Shown: piece by piece, positions 1-5,027 of the stretch
Position numbering within the stretch: the stretch's first letter is position 1
How the letters are laid out: the number at the start of each line of letters is the position of its first letter
From: Candidatus Margulisiibacteriota bacterium
Lineage (GTDB): Bacteria; Margulisbacteria; WOR-1; JAUWWO01
Direction: 5' to 3'
NCBI GenBank assembly: GCA_030616825.1
Contig: JAUWWO010000019.1
Location: 1-6,809 of the forward strand
DNA: 6,809 nucleotides
Translations under genes and position numbers: made by a program
The notes under the pieces: model-generated
The model's database searches: none
Seen by the model: only the letters and a program-made list of their open reading frames with translations
What the model was told of the DNA's origin: nothing

Positions 1-16
1 CCCCTCAAGTGGAAAA

Positions 17-54
17 GGGACTAGGGATTAGGGACAAGGGATTAGGGGTGAGTT
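17..54 (+). repeat. G-rich heptamer tandem repeat joined to a repeat-end sequence
   Basis: Four tandem 7-mers of the form GGGA(C/T)(T/A)A occupy 17-44 (GGGACTA, GGGATTA, GGGACAA, GGGATTA) and run into GGGGTGAGTT at 45-54. The last ten bases equal the right end of the palindromic element at 1508-1594, and the heptamer GGGATTA recurs twice at 1498-1511 beside the left end of that element. The five G runs (17-19, 24-26, 31-33, 38-40, 45-48) are each separated by exactly four bases, which fits the general G-quadruplex pattern. The tract lies 40-70 bp beyond the stop codon of the minus-strand gene. It is probably the decayed edge of a dispersed intergenic repeat; a structural or termination role is inference. 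Confidence 0.6.
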
Positions 55-86
55 GGAGAGGGAGAAGCGAGCGTATCTGGATTTTC

Positions 87-731
87 TTAGATTTTAGGCG
101 GAAAGTTCACTTCCCATCTATCCCAATTCTCATTTATTGGCTTTCCGAAATCTGTGTGGAACAAAAATTGAATAAAGGGAACATTTCCTGGCATCACAGA
201 ATATTCTATTTTTCCAAGCCCTAAATCTTTTCCTATATTATAAAGAGCCCCCAAAGCTTTGCCGCCGAACCCTTCCGTCTTAGATGAAATTGACCAAAAC
301 CAAAGCATTTCGGTTGAGAAAAATATCTTGAAGTCCAATCGGAAGAATTCCTTTTCCTCAAGAGCGGTTTTCCTAAATTTAACCGGTTCTTCTGCGGCTT
401 TTAAGGTAAACCCGAGTATTTGATTTGGATGGTCATCAAACCACATTCCAACATAAGAATTTTTAAATATCGATCCAAAATGAGAGATGACCGTGGCCTT
501 AAGCTTTTCTTCTGCAATCTCGGAACTGTTGAAAAGAGAGAAGTGGTTTGTGCCCAGTGTAAAGTTCTGCCCCTTACAGCATCTCAATGCCTCATTATAA
601 GTTATCGACCGGTTTTGAGCGGTGATCTGTGCCCGCTCGGCAATCGGTATCCTTGTTTTTAATAATTTTTTAGGAGAGCCCCTGAATAGACTTTGGACTC
701 TTAGATCATGAGGATACATGTGAAAACCCAT
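87..731 (-). CDS. Putative GNAT-like acetyltransferase (214 aa)
   Basis: The C-terminal half resembles the GNAT fold. Residues 151-158 (KTEGFGGK) are close to the acetyl-CoA-binding R/Q-x-x-G-x-G/A loop, with Lys in place of the usual Arg/Gln. A helix (159-170) and a strand (IEYSVM, 175-180) follow, then N183 and an aromatic-rich segment ending in DFG (194-196), which matches the common N...F....GF ending of GNAT proteins. The first 75 residues match nothing I recognise and may form a separate part. There is no signal peptide or membrane segment, so it is probably cytoplasmic. The start is well set by AGGAGG six bases upstream of the ATG; an in-frame ATG at codon 5 is less well placed. The gene is divergent from the zinc-ribbon gene and looks monocistronic. 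The substrate is unknown. The coding call is fairly secure; the family call is an inference from motif spacing. Confidence 0.62.
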   Translation of the reverse strand: MGFHMYPHDLRVQSLFRGSPKKLLKTRIPIAERAQITAQNRSITYNEALRCCKGQNFTLGTNHFSLFNSSEIAEEKLKATVISHFGSIFKNSYVGMWFDDHPNQILGFTLKAAEEPVKFRKTALEEKEFFRLDFKIFFSTEMLWFWSISSKTEGFGGKALGALYNIGKDLGLGKIEYSVMPGNVPFIQFLFHTDFGKPINENWDRWEVNFPPKI

Positions 732-737
732 AATATT

Positions 738-743
738 CCTCCT
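738..743 (-). promoter_or_regulatory. Strong Shine-Dalgarno site for the minus-strand GNAT-like gene
   Basis: On the minus strand the sequence reads AGGAGG, then six bases, then ATG. This is a consensus ribosome-binding site and supports the start at 731. It contrasts with the opposite divergent gene at 960, which has none. Confidence 0.85.
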
Positions 744-786
744 GATTGTATTTCGAAAAATTTAAGTGAAGATTTCAGTTTTTACT

Positions 787-818
787 CCCTCCCGGATAAA
801 TGCCCTCCCGAATAAATG
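787..818 (+). repeat. 16-bp tandem duplication
   Basis: CCCTCCCGGATAAATG (787-802) is followed directly by CCCTCCCGAATAAATG (803-818), identical at 15 of 16 positions. It lies in the divergent intergenic region, about 60 bp from the minus-strand start and 100 bp from the promoter of the zinc-ribbon gene. It may be a slippage product or a doubled binding site; nothing in the sequence decides between these. Confidence 0.75.
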
Positions 819-901
819 CAGGGCTCTAATACCCGAATATTAAGCACGAATTCACGAATTAAGACATTAGGGAATTCGGATGAGATATTTGTGTATTCGG
901 G
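808..901. repeat. Cluster of CCGAAT / ATTCGG motifs with an inverted repeat
   Basis: CCGAAT occurs at 808-813 and 833-838, and its reverse complement ATTCGG at 874-879 and 895-900. The outer pair CCCGAATA (832-839) and TATTCGGG (894-901) is a perfect 8-bp inverted repeat with a 54-bp spacer. Between them CACGAATT is perfectly duplicated (845-852, 853-860). Four copies of one hexamer in 93 bp just upstream of a promoter could be operator sites, or the remains of a degenerate intergenic repeat. Confidence 0.5.
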
Positions 902-919
902 CGATGGGAACGTATCAAT

Positions 920-948
920 TTGACTCCTTCCCCCAATTTCGTTAAAAT
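920..948 (+). promoter_or_regulatory. Sigma-70-type promoter for the zinc-ribbon gene
   Basis: TTGACT (920-925, 5/6 to the -35 consensus) is separated by exactly 17 bp from TAAAAT (943-948, 5/6 to the -10 consensus). The predicted transcript start is about 954-956, only 4-6 bases before the ATG at 960. A second, overlapping TAAAAT at 948-953 ends six bases before the ATG but has no matching -35 element at normal distance. Confidence 0.65.
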
Positions 949-959
949 AAAATTTAATT

Positions 960-1451
960 ATGGAAAAAGAAATACGTATTCAGCCAGTTGATATAAATGA
1001 GCTAAAAAGGAGGCTTTATCTTCAAGTTGAAGAGGGCGAGGAGATAAAAAGGCCCCCTTCGCTTAAAGGGTCAAAGTGCCCTAAATGTACCGGCAACTTT
1101 AAGAGTATTTCCGTCTACAAGAAATTCTATATCGATAAATGTAAGAAGTGTAAGGGAATCTGGTTGGATTATGGGGAACTTCAGGATCTTTTAAAGCTGG
1201 ATATGAAGGTGCTGTTGAAGCTGGAAACTGAAACACCGAAGGAAGCAGCGAAAAAAGTTTCAGATGAAGTGTATTATTTTGATGAACGTCGAAGAATGTT
1301 GCAATGCCCCAGGTGTAAAAGGTCCCTGAGGGAAACATACTTTAGGCGTGACGTTGCCATCTGGGTAGAAATTTGCGATCATTGTAAAGGTGCTTTTTAT
1401 GATCATGGGGAACTCACCAAGGTGATTAAACTCTTGAAAAAGAAGCGGTAG
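960..1451 (+). CDS. Double zf-TFIIB zinc-ribbon protein (163 aa)
   Basis: Two zinc ribbons of the zf-TFIIB type (Pfam PF13453-like) are clear. The first has C40-P-K-C43 and C61-K-K-C64, followed by GIWLDYGEL (66-74). The second has C116-P-R-C119 and C139-D-H-C142, followed by GAFYDHGEL (144-152). The Cx2C...Cx2CxGxWLDxGEL layout is diagnostic of the family, which is widespread in bacteria and of largely unknown function; nucleic-acid or protein binding is presumed. The ribbons are joined by a charged helical linker (about 75-112), and the C-terminus is lysine-rich. There is no signal peptide, so it is cytoplasmic. The start has no Shine-Dalgarno sequence, and the promoter sits so close that the mRNA may be nearly leaderless. 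No other in-frame start preserves the protein. It appears monocistronic. Confidence 0.88.
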   Translation: MEKEIRIQPVDINELKRRLYLQVEEGEEIKRPPSLKGSKCPKCTGNFKSISVYKKFYIDKCKKCKGIWLDYGELQDLLKLDMKVLLKLETETPKEAAKKVSDEVYYFDERRRMLQCPRCKRSLRETYFRRDVAIWVEICDHCKGAFYDHGELTKVIKLLKKKR

Positions 1452-1497
1452 GCATTCCTTGTAACATTAACCAATGAAAACCTACACCGACAAGGTA

Positions 1498-1594
1498 GGG
1501 ATTAGGGATTAACTCACCCCCTTGATCCCCCTCTCTTTTAAAAAGAGAGGGGTGCCGAGTCCGCCGAAGGCGAGACGAGGCGGGGTGAGTTAAT
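1498..1594. repeat. Palindromic intergenic element with two GGGATTA heptamers
   Basis: Two GGGATTA units (1498-1511) lead into an 87-bp element bounded by a perfect 13-bp inverted repeat, ATTAACTCACCCC (1508-1520) and GGGGTGAGTTAAT (1582-1594). Inside are two further hairpins. One has 12-bp arms, CCCCTCTCTTTT (1528-1539) and AAAAGAGAGGGG (1541-1552). The other has GCC/GGC, GTC/GAC and CGCC/GGCG pairs around a GAA loop (1554-1581). Together they make a three-way junction. No reading frame inside looks real. This resembles the small non-autonomous repeats (REP/MITE-like) found between genes in many bacteria. It starts 46 bp (heptamers) to 56 bp (inverted repeat) past the zinc-ribbon stop, and its outer arm is followed by a T-rich stretch (1594-1602), so it may also stop transcription. 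Confidence 0.82.
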
Positions 1595-1673
1595 TTTATT
1601 TCTGTCTTCTTGAATCTAAATGTCCTCTTTAAATAATTTTCTCCTAAGTGAAATCCATTCAAAAATTATTCGA

Positions 1674-1700
1674 TAGAATAAAGGAATAGATTATGGAGGA
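1674..1700 (+). promoter_or_regulatory. Possible -10 box and Shine-Dalgarno site for the 206-aa gene
   Basis: GGAGGA at 1695-1700 lies seven bases before the ATG at 1708 and sets this start convincingly. TAGAAT at 1674-1679 is a plausible -10 element that would give a leader of about 20 bases including the ribosome site. I see no good -35 element at 16-18 bp, so the promoter part is weak. Confidence 0.45.
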
Positions 1701-1707
1701 TTAGCAT

Positions 1708-2328
1708 ATGTTGCAAGCAAAGATCGCTCAAGTATCACCTGGTATCCGTTCTGTGTCATATAGATTGTCTTTCAACGGCCGTATCGAAGCGGTTAAAGAG
1801 GGCAATAAATTGAGAATAAATAGCTTTTATAAAAAATCTAAACAGAGAAGTGTTTGGGTGAAGGTAGAGGATTTTCCATGGATGGTATGCAATCCTTTTG
1901 TGCTGCATAAAGAAATTAAAACCCATACAACAGCGAAGGGCCTTGAGAAAATGTTTGAGAGAATCGACAAGGAATTTGCCAGATCAAAGACAACGCTTGA
2001 GTCTCTTAGGGGTTTTATCTTTTCTCGAGATTATGCCGATGAAACATATTATACATTAGCACTTCTTGCGACAAAACTTCGATCAGGATCTCTTTCGGGA
2101 AGTCTTGCGCCAGAGGCATTTCTTGCGCTTAAAGACGCAGTAAGCGACGCTTTTAGGGAAGGCGATGTTCCAATGCTTGGGTTTTTAAATGGATATCTTG
2201 TGAACTTCCCGAAGAATTTTAGGAAATTTCCAAGGCTTTCTGAAATCTACCAGGGAATTGAAGAATTATGTCCAGGTATGACCACCCAAAATGTATGCAG
2301 CACAACAAAGCATATATTGAAAATGTAA
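1708..2328 (+). CDS. Unrecognised 206-aa protein
   Basis: I do not recognise the family. The frame is open for 206 codons behind a good ribosome-binding site, with codon use like its neighbours, so it is very likely a real gene. There is no signal peptide or membrane segment. The first 65 residues look beta-rich and basic, with alternating hydrophobic stretches and a KKSKQRSVWVKVEDFPW segment at about 42-58. From about residue 75 the chain looks mainly helical, including charged amphipathic stretches at 76-100 and 133-153. There are three scattered cysteines (C61, C188, C197) and no metal-binding pair or nucleotide-binding loop. It lies downstream of the palindromic repeat and its stop is 11 bp from the stop of the convergent gene at 2340. 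It appears monocistronic; no function can be assigned. Confidence 0.72.
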   Translation: MLQAKIAQVSPGIRSVSYRLSFNGRIEAVKEGNKLRINSFYKKSKQRSVWVKVEDFPWMVCNPFVLHKEIKTHTTAKGLEKMFERIDKEFARSKTTLESLRGFIFSRDYADETYYTLALLATKLRSGSLSGSLAPEAFLALKDAVSDAFREGDVPMLGFLNGYLVNFPKNFRKFPRLSEIYQGIEELCPGMTTQNVCSTTKHILKM

Positions 2329-2339
2329 ATTTTTGATTT

Positions 2340-2750
2340 CTATAATTCTAACTCTAGTCTAACCTTTCTCAACTTCTTCTTCATCGATTTAATCTTCTTT
2401 TCCCGTAAGATCTTTTCTTTTGCTCGTTTTGACCGTTTTCGTTTTTGTCTCCTGATTTTTTCAATGCGCCTCTGGCGCTCGCTTTTTTTCTTAAGAATTC
2501 GCTCTTCAATCTTTTCTACCAGAAGCCGCCAGGCAAGGAAACGGTTGAGCGCCTGAGAGCGTTCTTGGGACATTTTTACTTCGATCCCGGTTGGAATATG
2601 CTTGAGATAAACACAGGTTGCAGTCTTGTTTACTTTCTGCCCGCCCGGTCCTCCAGAGCGGATAAACTTTTCGATAACGTCTTTCTTGCTTATGCCAAGC
2701 CGCTTTAGTTTCTCTTCCAGAATTTTTTGTTTGTCGGGGTTTATAAACAT
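2340..2750 (-). CDS. Release-factor-like GGQ protein, probable ribosome-rescue type (136 aa)
   Basis: Residues 33-43 (GGPGGQKVNKT) carry the GGQ tripeptide (G36-G37-Q38) that triggers hydrolysis of peptidyl-tRNA in class I release factors. The following LKHIPTGIEVKMSQERSQALNR segment (49-70, in order) matches the rest of the catalytic domain. The protein lacks the stop-codon-reading domains of RF1/RF2 (about 360 aa). Its tail (about 83-130) is very rich in Lys/Arg, as in the rescue factors ArfB and mitochondrial MTRFR, where the tail binds the ribosome. The direct run from LKHIPTGI to SQERSQ looks closer to RF1/2 and MTRFR than to ArfB. The role is inferred to be release of peptides from stalled ribosomes or large subunits. 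No Shine-Dalgarno site precedes the ATG; the upstream frame is closed by a stop at codon -4. A -10-like TAGAAT at 2757-2762 ends six bases from the start codon. Confidence 0.88.
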   Translation of the reverse strand: MFINPDKQKILEEKLKRLGISKKDVIEKFIRSGGPGGQKVNKTATCVYLKHIPTGIEVKMSQERSQALNRFLAWRLLVEKIEERILKKKSERQRRIEKIRRQKRKRSKRAKEKILREKKIKSMKKKLRKVRLELEL

Positions 2751-2835
2751 GGGTATATTCTAACATTTTATTGGTAAACTTAAATCACTTTTTGTGAAAT
2801 TTCGCAGATTTCTGATCGATAAATAAATAGATGTT

Positions 2836-3765
2836 ATGTATTTAATAAATGCCGTAAATTTATATGCTACCTTAATATGCGGCGCGCTTGGTTGCTCAAG
2901 CGAGGAGACCCGCTTGAGTTCTGATGAAGCCTTTCCAGCCCCTGCACCTTCCTTTACAGGCGATCCAACTGCTGCTTGGTTTGCAGTGAATTCTGCAGTT
3001 CAACCGCTTCAAAGATCCGTGACATGGCACACAAGAGATGGCAAGATCTGGGTGTTTTTTGATAAAAAAGCATTGCGCAGCTCTTTTATTGATCATAAAA
3101 ACATAGACAATATAATAATCGATCGCATGAAGACTGTTCCTGCGACGTCATTTTATGGAAAAATCGGATCGAATGGCAGGTTCAGCGTGCGAAAATACCC
3201 AAAAAGAAAAGAAGCTGTAATTCTGATTGTAATCTCAGAATCCGTAAGAGGCAAACAAACTTATATTGCAAATCTGCTTGCTCACGAATTCCAGCATGTG
3301 CAGGATTATCTTTCCGGGAATGCCGAGAAGATTATGAAGCAAATTTTAGGGAATGTTCCTGTATTTAGCTGCGCTAGACGGGAAAAGGAATCAGCCAGAA
3401 CCATCTATTACTCATTAATTATGGAGATACGAGCAGGGTTCTTTGAGCTTGATTATTTTTTGTCACACGAAAAACATTTGCCAAAAGAATTATTTCAGTT
3501 TCACATCGGTGGTATTGTGAAAACTATAAATTTGAATATGGGACATAAAAACTTTCTTTTTGCGAAGAATACACTTACAGTCGGTGGTTCAAGGGTTAAA
3601 TTTATACAGTTGATCGATCGGGTTTTTGAGAAAGCCGTTCCGTCTAAAATGATTGAATATTTCAATAAAAAACTTACATCTTATAACTTGAGAATCGATC
3701 CGGAAACCAAAAACTCTCCAGCCCAAAACGAGAAAGCAAAGAGGGAACATTCTCCACTCCAATAA
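2836..3765 (+). CDS. HExxH-motif protein, possible zinc metalloprotease (309 aa)
   Basis: The central feature is LLAHEFQHVQD (148-157 region), an HExxH motif with H150, E151 and H154, typical of zinc-dependent peptidases. E197 in MEIRAGFFELDYF is a candidate third zinc ligand 43 residues later, but this is inference. I cannot place it in a named peptidase family. The region around 60-140 is mixed alpha/beta-looking, and the last 25 residues are charged and probably disordered. The N-terminus is uncertain. The first 27 residues include a weak hydrophobic run ending in GALGC, a poor lipobox. The ATG at 2836 lacks a Shine-Dalgarno site. An in-frame TTG at 2914 (codon 27) has AGGAG six bases upstream, which would give a 283-aa cytoplasmic form. 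GC content rises over about 2880-3010. The gene stands divergent from the release-factor-like gene and 68 bp before the ABC operon. Confidence 0.75.
   Translation: MYLINAVNLYATLICGALGCSSEETRLSSDEAFPAPAPSFTGDPTAAWFAVNSAVQPLQRSVTWHTRDGKIWVFFDKKALRSSFIDHKNIDNIIIDRMKTVPATSFYGKIGSNGRFSVRKYPKRKEAVILIVISESVRGKQTYIANLLAHEFQHVQDYLSGNAEKIMKQILGNVPVFSCARREKESARTIYYSLIMEIRAGFFELDYFLSHEKHLPKELFQFHIGGIVKTINLNMGHKNFLFAKNTLTVGGSRVKFIQLIDRVFEKAVPSKMIEYFNKKLTSYNLRIDPETKNSPAQNEKAKREHSPLQ
2885..2918 (+). other. Two mutually exclusive hairpins around a possible internal start
   Basis: The central arm CTCAAGCG (2895-2902) can pair with CGCTTGAG (2911-2918, 8 bp, 8-base loop), or its CAAGCG part can pair with the upstream CGCTTG (2885-2890, 6 bp, 6-base loop). 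The 3' hairpin holds AGGAG (2903-2907) in its loop and the in-frame TTG (2914-2916) in its stem; the 5' hairpin leaves both free. The pairing is directly visible; a regulatory role is speculation. Confidence 0.4.
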
Positions 3766-3801
3766 CCTATCTTCCGACCAGGGAATAATCATAATTCTCG
3801 C

Positions 3802-3826
3802 AATAGCTATTCATATAATGTATAAT
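3802..3826 (+). promoter_or_regulatory. Promoter of the ABC-transporter operon with a palindrome
   Basis: Two perfect TATAAT boxes sit at 3814-3819 and 3821-3826. The second ends seven bases before the GTG start at 3834, so transcription would begin at or next to the start codon. The best -35 match at 17 bp is poor (TCGCAA, 3798-3803, 3/6), so an activator may be needed. A perfect 10-bp palindrome, AATAGCTATT (3802-3811), lies in the spacer and could be an operator half or whole site. Confidence 0.5.
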
Positions 3827-3833
3827 AATTGAC

Positions 3834-5027
3834 GTGAGAAAAATCATCTTGCTTTTATTGTCGCTTATATTTTTGTCTTCCTGCGCTGGGCCGAAAGTGT
3901 CTACCCTAAAAGTGTCTATGAGTCTCTCCGACGAAGAATGGAAGGTTGTCAAGTCAGAAATTATCCCGCATTTTGAGAGGGAGCATCGCGTAAAGGTAGA
4001 AACAGTACAGATCGAAGCAGGAGACCTGCCTCAGATACTTAAAGCGCAATCCCTTGCAGGCAAGATGGAAATCGACCTCTTTGCTCAGGACAACATGCAG
4101 CTTGCTTCATTGGTAGAAGAGGGATTGGTTGAGGATCTATCCGGCTATCGAAACATTATACCCAGGGAAACCGAACCTGCATTAATTAAAGTAGGAGAGT
4201 TTGATGGAAAACTTTACTTTATGCCGTATCGGCCCAACGTTCAGATAGTTTATTATAATGAAGATGCTTTCAAAAAGTATGGTCTTATTCCTCCCAGGAA
4301 CTGGGACGAACTCCTTCATGTTGCCAAGGTCTTTAAACAAAAAGAAAAAGTTGGCCGTATTCTTTTAAAAGCCTGGGGAGATGGGCCAACAGTAACTCAA
4401 CTCTATGAATTTATCGTCTCAGCCGGTGGGGATCCTTTTAAATTTAACGACGAGGGATGTATTCGAGCTTTTGAATTCTTAAAAAAGCTCTGGCCATACA
4501 CGTCGCCGGATTCCTTAAAAGCAAAGTGGAATACGAGCAACGATTACATTGCCAGGGAATCAGTGTATCTCATGCAAAACTGGCCATTTGGGATAAACAT
4601 CATTGTCGAGGACTACAAGAAGAGAAACATAAAAACTTATCACGGATTTGAGGGCCCTGTGAGGGAAGCGCATGTCATAGGAGGAGAGGTTTTAGGGATT
4701 CCTGAGGGAGCGAAAAACAAGGATTTGGCTCTTAAATTTATCAAACATCTCCAATCGAAGAAAGTTCAACAGAAGCTCATTGAGCGCTTGAGCTGGCCTT
4801 CGATCCGGAGTGATGCTTATGCAGCTCAAAAAGGATGGAGAGAGCCATATTTTAGATCAGTCAAAGAAGCATTAAAATACGGAGTGTTTCGAAAAAACGT
4901 TCCTTACTGGGCAGACTTTGACCGTTTCATGAACGAGGCCTTTGTAAGGATTGTTATCAGGGGCGAACCGGTTAAATCAACCCTTGATTACTATGCAAGG
5001 GAGATGAAAGAGATTGCGGAGAGGTAA
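3834..5027 (+). CDS. ABC transporter substrate-binding lipoprotein, carbohydrate type (397 aa)
   Basis: This is an extracellular solute-binding protein of family 1 (MalE/UgpB-like), about the usual 400-430 aa. The signal peptide runs from R2-K3 through a leucine-rich core to the lipobox L14-S15-S16-C17, so it should be lipid-anchored on the outer face of the inner membrane. Family landmarks in order are the first-lobe start (LKVSMS, 25-30), DLFAQDN (81-87), LYFMPYRPNVQIVYYNEDAFKKYG (127-150, hinge region), and VIGGEVLGIPEGAKNKDLAL (281-300) with LQSKKVQQKL (306-315). Tryptophans and tyrosines such as Y132, W181 and W250 could stack on a sugar, but the solute cannot be named. GTG is the only usable start because a stop lies six codons upstream; no Shine-Dalgarno site is present. 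It is the first gene of the operon and its end overlaps the next gene by 14 nt. Confidence 0.93.
   Translation: MRKIILLLLSLIFLSSCAGPKVSTLKVSMSLSDEEWKVVKSEIIPHFEREHRVKVETVQIEAGDLPQILKAQSLAGKMEIDLFAQDNMQLASLVEEGLVEDLSGYRNIIPRETEPALIKVGEFDGKLYFMPYRPNVQIVYYNEDAFKKYGLIPPRNWDELLHVAKVFKQKEKVGRILLKAWGDGPTVTQLYEFIVSAGGDPFKFNDEGCIRAFEFLKKLWPYTSPDSLKAKWNTSNDYIARESVYLMQNWPFGINIIVEDYKKRNIKTYHGFEGPVREAHVIGGEVLGIPEGAKNKDLALKFIKHLQSKKVQQKLIERLSWPSIRSDAYAAQKGWREPYFRSVKEALKYGVFRKNVPYWADFDRFMNEAFVRIVIRGEPVKSTLDYYAREMKEIAER
4999..5003 (+). promoter_or_regulatory. Shine-Dalgarno-like site supporting a TTG start
   Basis: GGGAG at 4999-5003 is ten bases before the TTG at 5014, slightly long but acceptable. It lies inside the end of the preceding gene. 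The TTG is the first possible start because an in-frame stop sits at 5005-5007, and starting here keeps the basic RRGK end before the first membrane segment. Confidence 0.5.

Noticed and set aside
9..224. 71-codon plus-strand reading frame
   Set aside because: It crosses the G-rich heptamers and then runs antisense to the GNAT-like gene; there is no domain and it is a shadow of the minus-strand gene.
745..750. TACAAT as a -10 box for the minus-strand GNAT-like gene
   Set aside because: Transcription would start at about 738, inside or beyond the AGGAGG ribosome site, and no fair -35 sits 16-18 bp away.
1007..1013. AAGGAGG inside the zinc-ribbon gene as a ribosome site
   Set aside because: It encodes the KRR residues. 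No in-frame start codon follows at a usable distance; the nearby TTG is in another frame.
1426..1662. 78-codon minus-strand reading frame
   Set aside because: It runs through the palindromic repeat and the end of the zinc-ribbon gene, so its codons are explained by the inverted repeats. There is no ribosome site or recognisable domain.
2506..2766. Minus-strand frame starting at the ATG at 2764-2766
   Set aside because: It overlaps the release-factor-like gene in another frame, and the GGQ domain is clearly in the 2340-2750 frame. No frameshift is needed to explain the gene.
2785..2797. TCAC-TTTTT-GTGA as a regulator site in the 2751-2835 spacer
   Set aside because: Only four base pairs are symmetrical, and the arms do not extend. 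This is too short to separate from chance in AT-rich sequence.
2875..2897. Lipobox (GALGC) making the HExxH protein a lipoprotein
   Set aside because: There are no basic residues at the N-terminus, the hydrophobic core is short, and Ala at -3 and Leu at -2 are not the normal pattern. Kept only as an uncertainty about the start.
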